Below, one piece after another: positions 1-7,926 of a stretch of 64,000 bases of DNA. Each line of letters starts with the position of its first letter. The first letter of the stretch is position 1. The notes under the pieces were generated by a model, which was not told where the DNA came from, did no database searches, and saw nothing but the letters and a program-made list of their open reading frames with translations. Source of the DNA: Rugosimonospora africana. Its GTDB lineage: Bacteria; Actinomycetota; Actinomycetes; Mycobacteriales; Micromonosporaceae. The stretch is taken from contig NZ_BONZ01000013.1 in the NCBI RefSeq assembly GCF_016862975.1, positions 434,001 to 498,000 of the forward strand, in the 5' to 3' direction. Made by a program: the position numbers and the translations under genes.

Positions 1-2
1 TG

Positions 3-992
3 CTCCTCGCCGCGCTGGGCGCCGGGCTCGGCTCGGTACGCCCGTCCTACGACCCGGTGGGGCAGTTGCCCGCGGGTACCGAGGCCAGTCGCGCGTTCCG
101 TGAACTCCAGGTCGGCTTCCCGGCCGGAGCGCTCAACCCGACCACGGTGTACCTGCGCACCGCCGCCCCGCTCGCCGCGACCCAGCTGGACCAGTTCACC
201 GCGCGGCTCGCCGCCGTACCCGGAGTGGCGTCGCCGCTGCCCCCGGTCGTGTCCGCCGACGGCCGGACCGCCGGGGTACCGCTCGTGCTGTCCGGCGCGC
301 CGTACTCGACCGCTGCTCTGAACCTGGTGGACGGGCCGCTGCGCGACGCCGCCAGAGCCGCCGCCCCGGCCGGCTCCACGGTGCTGCTCGGCGGCCAGAC
401 GATGGCGTACGCGGAGATCCGCAACGCGACCCACCGCGACCTCGCCGTCATCTTCCCGGTCGCGGCCGCGCTGTTCGCGCTGATCCTCGCCGGGCTCTTG
501 CGCGCGTTGCTGGCGCCGGTGCAGCTGGTCGTGCTCGTGATCGCCGGGTTCGCGGCCACACTCGGGGCGACCGCCTGGCTGTTCACCAGCTCGCTCGCGT
601 TCAGCATCCCGATCGTGCTGTACCTGTTCGTCACCGCGATCGGCACCGACTACAACATCCTGATCACCGCCCGGCTGCGCGAGGAGATCCGGGACGGGCG
701 CCGGCCACGGGAGGCAGCCGCCCTTGCCGTGGCGCACGCCGGGCCGTCGGTCGCCGCCGCGGCGGCGATCCTCGCCGGTACGTTCGCCGCACTGCTGATC
801 TCCGGTGTCCCGTTCTTCGTGCAGATCGGGTTCGCCGTGACGCTGGGGATCGCGCTGGTCGCGTACGTGGTGTCGATCCTGCTGGTACCGGCGTGCGGGG
901 CGCTGACCGGATCGGCGGCATGGTGGCCCGCCCGGCCGCGCCCAACGATGGCCGCCGACATGAATCCACCACGCGTCGTCGCCGGGCGGTAG
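3..992 (+). CDS. MMPL/RND-family membrane transporter, 3' part only
   Basis: The reading frame is already open at the left edge, so this is the C-terminal part of a larger protein. What is visible is an extracytoplasmic stretch, then about five hydrophobic segments from residue ~140. Between them lies GTDYNILITARLREE, which contains the Asp-Tyr pair that MMPL exporters use in proton relay (family knowledge), followed by a basic GRRPREA loop and Ala-rich transmembrane helices. MMPL proteins export lipids or other hydrophobic metabolites across the actinobacterial membrane; the substrate cannot be read here. A small anchored protein and a PrsW protease follow on the same strand within 10 bases, suggesting one transcript. 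Family call is firm, substrate unknown. Confidence 0.85.
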   Translation, partial: LLAALGAGLGSVRPSYDPVGQLPAGTEASRAFRELQVGFPAGALNPTTVYLRTAAPLAATQLDQFTARLAAVPGVASPLPPVVSADGRTAGVPLVLSGAPYSTAALNLVDGPLRDAARAAAPAGSTVLLGGQTMAYAEIRNATHRDLAVIFPVAAALFALILAGLLRALLAPVQLVVLVIAGFAATLGATAWLFTSSLAFSIPIVLYLFVTAIGTDYNILITARLREEIRDGRRPREAAALAVAHAGPSVAAAAAILAGTFAALLISGVPFFVQIGFAVTLGIALVAYVVSILLVPACGALTGSAAWWPARPRPTMAADMNPPRVVAGR

Positions 993-1001
993 CGTCAGGG
1001 A

Positions 1002-1553
1002 GTGCGTTCCCGGCTGCTGCGCAACCTGTTGTGGAGCCTGGCCGTGCTCGCTGTGCTGGCCGGGCTGAGCTTCGGGCTGCCCGCACTCGACAACGCCGTC
1101 GCCTCGGCACGACCGGTTCCGGCCGGCGTCCGGTACGACATCGGTGCCGGAGTCAGCCTGGTCCCACCGGTCGGGGCACAGCTGGACGTCGCGCACACGG
1201 TTCCGGGCGAGGACGAGGGCACCGCGTTGTTCCTGCTCGGCGGCGTGCGCTACTCGGTACGGGCGCTGCCGTTCACCGGTGGCCTCGATGAGGTCACCGC
1301 CCAGTTGCGGGAGAGCATCACGAGGACCCGCGGGTACCAGGTGACCGGGGCCGAGATGCCGGTGCGCACCGACGCCGGAGTGGCCGGGCGGCAGGGCGGG
1401 TACACGTCGCCGGGCCGGCAGGGCAGATACTGCGCCTTTCTCGCCGCCGGTACCGCCGTCGAGGTGACCTTCGCCGGCGGCGACCTGGAACTGCACGACT
1501 CCCTGCAGGCGCTGGAGACCAGCGTCCAGAGCATCACCTTCGGCCGGTCATGA
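1002..1553 (+). CDS. membrane-anchored protein of unknown function
   Basis: 183 residues from a GTG start 9 bases after the MMPL stop. Residues ~10-30 form one uncleaved or signal-like hydrophobic helix after an Arg-rich start (RSRLLRNLLW), so the rest should lie outside the membrane. The ectodomain has alternating beta-type sequence and no motif I recognise. Its stop overlaps the ATG of the next gene (ATGA), so translational coupling with the PrsW-like protease is likely. It may be an accessory or substrate of its neighbours; that is only a guess from position. Confidence 0.7.
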   Translation: MRSRLLRNLLWSLAVLAVLAGLSFGLPALDNAVASARPVPAGVRYDIGAGVSLVPPVGAQLDVAHTVPGEDEGTALFLLGGVRYSVRALPFTGGLDEVTAQLRESITRTRGYQVTGAEMPVRTDAGVAGRQGGYTSPGRQGRYCAFLAAGTAVEVTFAGGDLELHDSLQALETSVQSITFGRS

Positions 1554-2875
1554 ACCTACCCACCGAGGACCGGGCACCCGGTCCGGACAGCGTTCCCGCG
1601 GTACCCGAGGCCGGGCTGGTCATCCCGACTCCGGCCTGGGCCCGGGCCCGCCGGTCGCTGCGGCTGCCGGCGTTCTGGCTGCTGATCGCGCTGCTCCTGG
1701 TCGGCGGCTGGCAGATCGGCGCCCTGCTGCGCCAGGTCGCGGCAGGGTACCCGGCGGCCACCGGCCTCGCGATCGGCCTGTTCGGCCTGTACGCCGTGCT
1801 GTTCGTGGTGTTCGTCCGCAGCCTCGACTACTTCGAGCGGGAGCCGCCGCTGCTGCTGCTCACCGCGCTCGGCTGGGGCGCGCTCACGGCCACCGCGACG
1901 GCGGTGCGTGGCGACGCCGCAGTGCACGACCTGCTGGCCAAGCTGGTGTCCCCGGCGTTCGCGGCCAGCTGGGGTCCGGCTGTGGCCGGGCCGACCGTCG
2001 AGGAACTGGCCAAGACGCTGGGCGTGGTGGTCATCGTGCTCATCGCCCGGGCGCAGGTCAACAGCGTGGTGGACGGGTTCGTCTACGGGGCGTTCGTCGG
2101 GCTGGGCTTCCAGGTGGTCGAGGACGTCGTGTACGCGCTCAACGCGGTCGCGCTGGCCGGCGACGGGGACAGCCTGAGGCCGGTCGTCGGCACCTTCCTG
2201 CTGCGCGGGTTCCTCGGCGGGCTGTGGAGCCACACGCTGTTCTCCGCGCTGGCCGGTTCCGGGATCGCGTACGCCGCGCTGCACCACGACCGTTCGGCCT
2301 GGCGGCGCTGGGGAGCCGCGCTCGGCGCACTGGCCGGCGCGTGGCTGTTCCACTTCGGCTGGAACTCCCCGCTGCTCGCCGACGGGTTCGGGTACGGCGG
2401 CCCGGGCGTGCTGGCCGCGCTGCTCATCAAGGGCATCCCGGCCCTGCTGCTGGTCACGCTGCTGATTCGGCAGGCCAGCCGGCGGGAGGCCGGGTATTAC
2501 CTGGACAAGCTGGTCGGCGACGAGCGGATCGCCACCGTACGGGAGTTGGCGGCGCTGGGCTCCGGCCGCACCCGGACGGCGGCCCGCCGGTACGCGCAAA
2601 CGCGGTGTGGCCGGCCCGGGCGGCGGGCGGTACGGCGGCTGCAGCGGGCCCAGGCGCTACTGGCGCTGGAGCTGTCCCGGGGCGGGCGGCGGGCCGGACG
2701 GTACCGGGCCGTGGCGCTGGCCCAGCGGGAGCTGCTGGAGGCCCGTGGCCACCCCGACGCGTACGCCCCGGACAGCTCGTCCACGGCCGACTGGTCCTGG
2801 CTGGTCGGGTGCCTGTGCGCCGCGGCGCTGGCGGTGGCTCTGGCGCTGGCTATCCGCGCGCTGGGCGGCAGCTGA
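1550..2875 (+). CDS. PrsW-family intramembrane metalloprotease
   Basis: 441 residues with about eight hydrophobic helices. The family signature is visible in order: YFEREP near residue 95, PTVEELAK with the Glu pair at 151-152, FQVVEDV with Glu191, GLWSHTLF with His228 and FHFGWN with His268. In PrsW proteases these Glu and His residues line the active site within the membrane. Bacillus PrsW cuts an anti-sigma factor; the substrate here is unknown. After the last helix pair at about residue 300 there is a cytoplasmic Arg-rich stretch (310-420) and one more C-terminal helix, which is longer than minimal PrsW proteins. Start chosen at the ATG overlapping the previous stop. Confidence 0.85.
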   Translation: MNLPTEDRAPGPDSVPAVPEAGLVIPTPAWARARRSLRLPAFWLLIALLLVGGWQIGALLRQVAAGYPAATGLAIGLFGLYAVLFVVFVRSLDYFEREPPLLLLTALGWGALTATATAVRGDAAVHDLLAKLVSPAFAASWGPAVAGPTVEELAKTLGVVVIVLIARAQVNSVVDGFVYGAFVGLGFQVVEDVVYALNAVALAGDGDSLRPVVGTFLLRGFLGGLWSHTLFSALAGSGIAYAALHHDRSAWRRWGAALGALAGAWLFHFGWNSPLLADGFGYGGPGVLAALLIKGIPALLLVTLLIRQASRREAGYYLDKLVGDERIATVRELAALGSGRTRTAARRYAQTRCGRPGRRAVRRLQRAQALLALELSRGGRRAGRYRAVALAQRELLEARGHPDAYAPDSSSTADWSWLVGCLCAAALAVALALAIRALGGS

Positions 2876-2901
2876 GCCCAGTTCGGGGGCCGGCGGTGGC
2901 C

Positions 2902-2951
2902 GACTGGTCCGGGTCGCGGCGCGGCGCCGGACGCGCCGAGCCGGACTGGTC
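2902..2951. repeat. 50-bp dispersed intergenic repeat, copy A
   Basis: A 50-base unit bounded by GACTGGTC at both ends, with an internal GGCGCG...CGCGCC dyad. Near-identical or diverged units occur at 3295-3340, 3344-3392 and 35635-35684, always outside genes. It looks like a REP-type extragenic element rather than an operator, because its neighbours are unrelated. Confidence 0.7.
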
Positions 2952-2962
2952 GTTGCCCGGAC

Positions 2963-3006
2963 ACGTTGCCGGCAGCGGGCACGCCCGGCGCGGCTGCCGG
3001 CAACGT
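2963..3006. terminator. 14-bp perfect hairpin between convergent genes
   Basis: ACGTTGCCGGCAGC (2963-2976) pairs perfectly with 2993-3006 around a 16-base loop. It lies between the PrsW gene and the convergent small repeat-protein gene, so it can serve as a bidirectional terminator. There is no U-tract, which is usual for actinomycete hairpin terminators. Confidence 0.7.
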
Positions 3007-3026
3007 GATGGTCGACGGGAACGTGA

Positions 3027-3272
3027 TCAGACCTGCGGGGCGTGGCCGCCGTCGCCGTCCACGATCTTGTCGGGGGTACCGTCCTGGTTCAGGTCGACCA
3101 TCGTGACGTCGACCTTGCCGTCGCCATCGGTGTCGAACTGGAACAGGTCGGCCTTGCCGTCGCCGTCCGTATCCGTCGCCCACAGGTCGGCCTTGCCGTC
3201 CTTGTTGGTGTCCGCGGCGATCAGGTCGTGCCGGTCGTCTCCACGAGTCTCTACGGTCTCGCCCTCAGCCAT
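3027..3272 (-). CDS. small Asp-rich DxDxDGK repeat protein, putative Ca-binding
   Basis: 81 residues from an ATG with a GAGAGGGA ribosome site just upstream (a GTG five codons earlier is possible). Almost the whole protein is tandem 14-residue units of the form D-T-D-x-D-G-K-x-D-L: DTNKDGKADL, DTDGDGKADL, DTDGDGKVDV, DLNQDGTPDK. This resembles EF-hand or dockerin calcium loops and the FG-GAP units seen in the GH25 protein at 22.2 kb. There is no signal peptide or membrane helix, so it is predicted to be cytoplasmic. Metal binding is inferred from spacing of acidic residues only; the cellular role is unknown. Confidence 0.7.
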   Translation of the reverse strand: MAEGETVETRGDDRHDLIAADTNKDGKADLWATDTDGDGKADLFQFDTDGDGKVDVTMVDLNQDGTPDKIVDGDGGHAPQV

Positions 3273-3294
3273 CGCATTCCCTCTCACGGTCGGC

Positions 3295-3392
3295 GACTGG
3301 TCTGGCCCGGCGCGTATCGGAGGCGCGAGCCAGAACAGTCGGCGACCAGTCCGGGTCGTCGCGCGGCGTCAGACGCGCGAACCAGACTGGTC
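3295..3392. repeat. 50-bp dispersed intergenic repeat, two adjacent copies B1 and B2
   Basis: Two units sit back to back in the promoter gap of the small repeat-protein gene: 3295-3340 (diverged) and 3344-3392. B2 begins with GACCAGTC, the reverse complement of the usual GACTGGTC end, so this copy has inverted termini and an internal GCGTC/GACGC dyad. Confidence 0.65.
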
Positions 3393-3458
3393 GGTACATG
3401 TCGGCGTTCACCGTAAGCCCCTTGCCCAATGAGGGCGAGCGGGGCACACAATCCGAGC

Positions 3459-4298
3459 ATGAGTGATCGTTTCGTTGTGATCGGGGCCGGCACCATGGGG
3501 ATCGGCATCGCCTACGTGGCCGCCGGCGCCGGGTACCGGGTCGAAGTCGTTGAGACGTCGCCGACCTGCGTGGACGCCGCCCGGGAACGGCTGCGCGTGC
3601 TGTGGGCCGGGGCGGTGGCCCGGGGCCGGATGTCCGAGGCGGACGCTTCGGAGGCCGGTACCCGAATCGCGTGGTTCAACGCGTTGGCCGAGGTGGACGA
3701 CGGACCGGACGTGATCGTGGAGGCCGTACCCGAGCGTCTCGACCTGAAGCGGGCGGTCCTCGCCGAGGCCGCCGGGAAGCACCCGGCCCTGCTCGGCTCG
3801 AACACCTCCAGCATCCCGATCGGCTCGCTCGGCGAGCGGGTGATCGGCCTGCACTTCTTCAACCCGGTGTGGGTCATGCCACTGCTGGAGATCGTCGTGG
3901 CGGACGGCACCGGGCCGGATCTCGTGGACGCCGCTCGGGCGCTGGCCACCCGGCTCGGGAAGGACCCGATCGTGGTGCGGGACATGCCCGGCTTCGCGAC
4001 CTCGCGGCTGGGTATCGCCCTCGGGCTGGAGGCGATCCGGATGGTCGAGGACGGCGTTGCCAGCGCGGCCGACATCGACAAGGCGATGATGCTCGGGTAC
4101 CGACACCCGATGGGGCCGCTGGAGCTGACCGACCTGGTCGGCCTCGACGTACGGCTGGACATCGCGCGGACGCTCCGCGACGCGTACGGTCCACGGTTCG
4201 AGCCGCCCGCCCTGCTTGAATCGCTGGTGGAGCAGGGGCGACTCGGTCGCAAGACCGGGCACGGCTTCTACGAGTGGAGAGACGGGGTACGCCAGTGA
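3459..4298 (+). CDS. 3-hydroxyacyl-CoA dehydrogenase (3-hydroxybutyryl-CoA type)
   Basis: 279 residues; NAD-dependent oxidation of L-3-hydroxyacyl-CoA in fatty-acid or butanoate metabolism. The Rossmann glycine motif GAGTMG is at residues 9-14, SNTSSIPI near 114-121, and HFFNPVWVMPLLEIV near 132-146 supplies the catalytic His and Glu. The position that is usually Asn in GFxxNR is Ser here (GFATSR), a variation to note. The C-terminal dimerisation domain includes GYRHPMGPLELTDLVGLD and ends with the typical HGFYEW. The ATG at 3459 is preferred because the family begins directly with the Rossmann strand. The stop overlaps the start of the enoyl-CoA hydratase, indicating an operon. Confidence 0.88.
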   Translation: MSDRFVVIGAGTMGIGIAYVAAGAGYRVEVVETSPTCVDAARERLRVLWAGAVARGRMSEADASEAGTRIAWFNALAEVDDGPDVIVEAVPERLDLKRAVLAEAAGKHPALLGSNTSSIPIGSLGERVIGLHFFNPVWVMPLLEIVVADGTGPDLVDAARALATRLGKDPIVVRDMPGFATSRLGIALGLEAIRMVEDGVASAADIDKAMMLGYRHPMGPLELTDLVGLDVRLDIARTLRDAYGPRFEPPALLESLVEQGRLGRKTGHGFYEWRDGVRQ

Positions 4299-5035
4299 AC
4301 TCGCTGCGGATCGAGGAGCGCGACGACCGGGTGATCGTGACCCTGAACCGCCCGGAGAAGCGCAACGCGATCGACGCCGGCATGGTGGCGGCCCTGCACG
4401 AGCTGTGCGCGTCACTCGAGGAGCGGCCAAGGTTGCTGCTGCTCACCGGCGGTGCGGCGGGCGTGTTCGCGGGTGGCGCGGACATCGGGCAGCTGCGCGA
4501 CCGCGGCCGGATCGAGGCGCTGGCCGGGATCAACGTGGGCATCTTCGAGCGGCTGCGCCGGCTGCCCATGCCCTCGCTGGCGGCGGTCGACGGTCCGGCG
4601 CTGGGTGGCGGGGCGGAGCTGGCGTACGCCTGCGACCTGCGGATCTGCACGTCCCGGGCGTTCTTCGGGCAGCCGGAGGTGCGGCTGGGCATCATGGCGG
4701 GAGCGGGTGCCACGTACCGGCTGCCGGCGCTGGTCGGCGAGACGCTGGCCAAGGAGATGCTGTTCACCGGCCGACGGGTACCGGCTGCGGAGGCGCTCGC
4801 CATCCGGCTGGTCAACCGGGTCGTCGAGGAACCGGACGAGCTGCTGCCGGCGGCTCACGCGCTGTTGGACGAGATCGCGGCCGGCTCCGCCCTCGCGGTA
4901 CGGCTGACGAAGCTCGCGGTCGACGCGCCGGCCGCCCACCCGGTCGCCGAGTTGCTGGGTCAGGCCGTGCTGTTCGAGGACGACGAGAAGCGCGAGCGGA
5001 TGGAGGAATTCCTGTCCCGCCGCCGGCCGTCCTGA
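4295..5035 (+). CDS. enoyl-CoA hydratase/isomerase family protein
   Basis: 246 residues of the crotonase fold, which hydrates trans-2-enoyl-CoA or performs a related acyl-CoA reaction. NRPEKRNAID lies near the N terminus, GGADIGQL gives the first oxyanion-hole strand and DGPALGGGAELAYACDL the second. Both glutamates expected for a hydratase are present (GGGAEL and GQPEVRLG). The GTG start overlaps the TGA of the upstream dehydrogenase (GTGA), so the two are coupled and probably act in sequence in beta-oxidation or a ketone/aromatic degradation branch. Substrate chain length is not deducible. Confidence 0.88.
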   Translation: MNSLRIEERDDRVIVTLNRPEKRNAIDAGMVAALHELCASLEERPRLLLLTGGAAGVFAGGADIGQLRDRGRIEALAGINVGIFERLRRLPMPSLAAVDGPALGGGAELAYACDLRICTSRAFFGQPEVRLGIMAGAGATYRLPALVGETLAKEMLFTGRRVPAAEALAIRLVNRVVEEPDELLPAAHALLDEIAAGSALAVRLTKLAVDAPAAHPVAELLGQAVLFEDDEKRERMEEFLSRRRPS

Positions 5036-5040
5036 ACCAC

Positions 5041-5073
5041 GAAGGCCGCCCGGCGTGTCGGCGGGCGGCCTTC
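5041..5073. terminator. 11-bp hairpin terminator
   Basis: GAAGGCCGCCC pairs perfectly with GGGCGGCCTTC around an 11-base loop, six bases after the enoyl-CoA hydratase stop and just before the convergent binding-protein gene ends. It probably terminates both transcripts. Confidence 0.8.
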
Positions 5074-5100
5074 GAGATCGGTCCTGTGCGCGACCGCTGT

Positions 5101-6426
5101 CTACGACTGGGCGAACTTGATCCCATCGGCCTGCAGCGCCGAGATCACACTCGCCGACTCCTCGTAGCCGGCCACCATGACCGCGTCCGGCTTGAAGTCC
5201 TTCACCGCCTTGGTGATCGCACCGAAGTCCTTCTGGTCGTCGGAGTAGGTCTTGCTGGTCAGGTCGTCCTGCTTGATGCCGGCCGCCATGAGATCCTTGC
5301 TGACCCCGTCGCGCAGGCCGGCGCCGTACGCGTCGTCCCGGGCCACGATGAACACCCGGCGCGCGCCGCCGCGCATGATGACGTCGGCCAGCGCCTGCGA
5401 CTGGTACGAGTCGGGCGGGCAGGACCGGAAGAACAGGCCGTGGTCGTCGATCGTGGACAGGCCGTCCGACGTGGCGGACGGGGAGAACAGGATCCGGCCG
5501 GCGGCCACCGCCTTCGGTACCAGCGCGGTCGCCTCGCCCGAGGACGGCGGCCCGATCATGATCGGGACGTTCTGGCTGACGAACGCGTTGAACTGCGCGG
5601 TCGCCTTGTTGACGTCGGTACCGTCGTCGCCGTCGATCGCGACGACCGGCTTGCCCAGGATGCCTCCGGCGGCGTTGAGCTCCCTGACCGCGAGGTGCGC
5701 GCCGGCGAACATCTGCGGACCCAGGTACGCCACGGCACCGGTCTTCGGCAGGAGCAGCCCGAGGGTCAGCTGGGTGCTCTTGGCGCCGTGCGCGCCGGAC
5801 GACGGCGCCGTCTGCTTGCTGGCGTCCTCGGTGTTGCCAGCCGACACGAATTCGGTCTTGGCGTCGTCGATCTTGTTGTTCTGGCCGAAGTGCAGCGTGC
5901 CGTACGAGGCGGTCGCCGGCTCACCGGCAGGGGTCAGGCCATTGCGCACGGCAACGCCGCGGTACGCGATGTCCTTGCCCTCCGCGATCGCATCCAGGCA
6001 GTCCTTGACCTGGGTGCACTCGACTCCGCCGGGCTGCAGGTTGGTCACCCCGTCGACATACTTGGCGACGGTCGTCGGATTCGTGGTGCCCGCGACGGCC
6101 ACGGCCAGCGCGCTGATCACCACGGCGTCGTATGACTCGCCGGCGTAGTTGTCGTCCGCGAGATTCGGGTCGACCTGGTCCAGCCGCTGCTTGAAGTCGT
6201 CCGTGAGCGCGGTCAGCGGCGTGGTGCCGACCATCCCGGTGATCGCACCGGGCTTCTTGAAGTCGGCGCCGAACGAGTTGCTCATGTTACCGTCCGTGCC
6301 GTACAGCCGGATGCCCGTATCGATCGATCCGGTGCCGGCCGGTCTGGTCGGATTCGAGGCGCAGCCGCCAGCGGCAACCAGCAGGGTCGCTGTGATCGCC
6401 ACGAGGGCTCTGCGTGTTGGGCGCAT
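5101..6426 (-). CDS. ABC transporter substrate-binding lipoprotein (LivK type), circularly permuted
   Basis: 441 residues. An export signal ends in LLVAAGGC with the lipidation Cys at 22, so this is a surface-anchored solute-binding protein. Standard LivK-like proteins read: start strand, NAAGG, FSPSATS, AYGxGL, then LYGTDGN, SYDA, CxxxxDC, ASYG. Here the order is swapped. Residues 38-195 hold the normal C-terminal half (LYGTDGNMSN at 41-50, ESYDAVVI at 97-104, CTQVKDCLDA at 137-146, ASYGTLHFG at 173-181). A Ser/Thr/Ala linker follows at ~196-217. Residues 219-441 hold the normal N-terminal half (LTLGLLLPKTG to LQADGIKFAQS). Nothing appears missing, so binding may be retained. No permease or ATPase is adjacent. 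Confidence 0.85.
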   Translation of the reverse strand: MRPTRRALVAITATLLVAAGGCASNPTRPAGTGSIDTGIRLYGTDGNMSNSFGADFKKPGAITGMVGTTPLTALTDDFKQRLDQVDPNLADDNYAGESYDAVVISALAVAVAGTTNPTTVAKYVDGVTNLQPGGVECTQVKDCLDAIAEGKDIAYRGVAVRNGLTPAGEPATASYGTLHFGQNNKIDDAKTEFVSAGNTEDASKQTAPSSGAHGAKSTQLTLGLLLPKTGAVAYLGPQMFAGAHLAVRELNAAGGILGKPVVAIDGDDGTDVNKATAQFNAFVSQNVPIMIGPPSSGEATALVPKAVAAGRILFSPSATSDGLSTIDDHGLFFRSCPPDSYQSQALADVIMRGGARRVFIVARDDAYGAGLRDGVSKDLMAAGIKQDDLTSKTYSDDQKDFGAITKAVKDFKPDAVMVAGYEESASVISALQADGIKFAQS

Positions 6427-6517
6427 GGCGCCGTCTCCCTCCCAATGGTCCCGGGCAGCACCCTAGCGCGCCGGTGACTTCGATCGCTTCCGGGTCTCTC
6501 GCCGAGGAGTACCGTCC

Positions 6518-6943
6518 GTGTTCATGGACGCGCTGGAGAAGATCCACCAGGACCAGGAAGCGACTGTTGGCGCCCTGCTCCCGGAACGGCTGGGCATCAC
6601 GATCAGTGAGGCTTCGCCGCAGCGCGTGGTCGGCTCCATGCCGGTCGAGGGCAACACCCAGCCGTACGGGCTGCTGCACGGCGGGGCGTCCTGCGTACTG
6701 GCCGAGACGCTCGGGTCGGTCGGCGCCGCCCTGCACGCGGCGGCCACCCACGGCGGCATCGCGGTGGGCATCGACATCAATGCCACCCACCACCGGTCGG
6801 CGCGCAGCGGCCGGGTGACCGGAGTGGCCACTCCGCTCTCCCTGGGCGGCACGCTGGCAAGCTACGAGGTCGTCATCTCCGATGAGCAGGGCGAGCGCAT
6901 CTGCACCGCCCGGATCAGCTGCCTTTTGCGCCGCCCGGCTTGA
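6518..6943 (+). CDS. hotdog-fold thioesterase, YdiI/MenI or PaaI-like
   Basis: 141 residues. YGLLHGGASCVLAETLGS carries the hotdog helix with the catalytic-type Glu, and GIDINATHHRSARSGRV follows, both closely resembling Escherichia coli YdiI/EntH sequences. These enzymes hydrolyse acyl-CoA or aroyl-CoA thioesters; YdiI acts on dihydroxynaphthoyl-CoA in menaquinone synthesis. The organism appears to use the futalosine-type trio at 57-60 kb, so a general or phenylacetate-type acyl-CoA role is as likely. The GTG at 6518 is preferred to the ATG at 6524 because GAGGAGT sits 7 bases before it. Confidence 0.82.
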   Translation: MFMDALEKIHQDQEATVGALLPERLGITISEASPQRVVGSMPVEGNTQPYGLLHGGASCVLAETLGSVGAALHAAATHGGIAVGIDINATHHRSARSGRVTGVATPLSLGGTLASYEVVISDEQGERICTARISCLLRRPA

Positions 6944-6966
6944 CCCAGCGATTTAGGCTGACTCCT

Positions 6967-7356
6967 GTGAATTCGCTGGAGAGTGACCCGTACCGCGACG
7001 CCGAACTGGTTCTCCGCTCGGCCCTCGGCGAAGATCGGGAGGCCCTCGCCGGCACCTTCAACGACGTGGTGGACCGAGCCGGGGTCTCCGGCGCATATGA
7101 CGTGGCCGTCTGCCTGGCCGCCACCATGGTCGGCGAGGGCACCCGGCCGGGTGGCTGGACCCTGGACTTCCCGGACATCGACGAGGTCGCGTACGACGCC
7201 CGCTGGGTCGCCCGGTTCGTCAGCGCGTACGTCAACTCCGACCCGTCCATGGGCCGGGCGCTGTTCGGCGCGGCGCTGGCCGACGGTCAGCTGCCGGAGT
7301 GCCTGGCCACCCTGGCCGGCTCCACGGTCGCCACGCTGCGCCGCCGGGCGACCTGA
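6967..7356 (+). CDS. conserved protein of unknown function
   Basis: 129 residues from a GTG; a TTG 27 bases upstream would overlap the thioesterase stop. The sequence is acidic and predicted helical, with no signal peptide or membrane helix. VNSLESDPYRDAELVL begins a helix and WTLDFPDIDEVAYDARWVAR forms a central Trp/Asp-rich segment. I do not recognise a family. Codon use matches the neighbours, and close spacing after the thioesterase suggests co-transcription. It converges with the acetyltransferase gene 18 bases further on. Confidence 0.6.
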   Translation: MNSLESDPYRDAELVLRSALGEDREALAGTFNDVVDRAGVSGAYDVAVCLAATMVGEGTRPGGWTLDFPDIDEVAYDARWVARFVSAYVNSDPSMGRALFGAALADGQLPECLATLAGSTVATLRRRAT

Positions 7357-7374
7357 CCCGTCCTGCCCGGGCGC

Positions 7375-7869
7375 TCACCAGCGCTGGTACATGACGTGCA
7401 GGTCGACGAGGCCGTGCCGGCTGTGCCGGAACGCCTGCGGCACCGTTCCGACGATCTCGAAACCGAGCGACCGCCAGAGCCGTACCGCGCGGTCGTTCGT
7501 GCTGACCACGGCGTTGAACTGCATCGCCCGGTACCCGATCTCCTTCGCCCGGTCGATGACGCGCAGGGCCAACGCCCGGCCGATTCCTCGGCCGCCCGAA
7601 TCCGGATCGACCATGAACCCGGCGTTGGCCACGTGGTCGCCGAGTCCCGGTTGGTTGGGCTTGAGCAGCGCGGTACCCACGACGACGGCGCCCTCCACGG
7701 CGACCCACACCTCAGCCGGCGGCGGCATCATCCACAGTCCTCGCGCTGTCGTCTCGCCAGTGTCGGGATCCCAACAGTAGGTGTCTCCGGCAGCCACCAC
7801 CCGGTGCCAGATCGGCCAGATCAGGGGCCATTCGTCGGCGTTCGCCGGTCGTATCCGCATGGATGGCAT
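7375..7869 (-). CDS. GNAT-family N-acetyltransferase
   Basis: 164 residues. The acetyl-CoA pyrophosphate loop is clear in VDPDSGGRGIGRALALRVID (about residues 87-106), followed by the beta-bulge region FNAVVSTNDRAVRLWRSLGF typical of acetyltransferases acting on small amines or protein N-termini. The N-terminal IRPANADEWPLIWPIWHRVV is the usual strand-helix start. The substrate is not deducible. Met4 is an alternative start. It is transcribed away from the STAS gene, sharing a 57-base divergent gap. Confidence 0.85.
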   Translation of the reverse strand: MPSMRIRPANADEWPLIWPIWHRVVAAGDTYCWDPDTGETTARGLWMMPPPAEVWVAVEGAVVVGTALLKPNQPGLGDHVANAGFMVDPDSGGRGIGRALALRVIDRAKEIGYRAMQFNAVVSTNDRAVRLWRSLGFEIVGTVPQAFRHSRHGLVDLHVMYQRW

Positions 7870-7926
7870 CCTGCCGGTCCGGTCAAACGACCGCGTTCTG
7901 TCGGTGGTTCCGAATATTGTGGCGGC

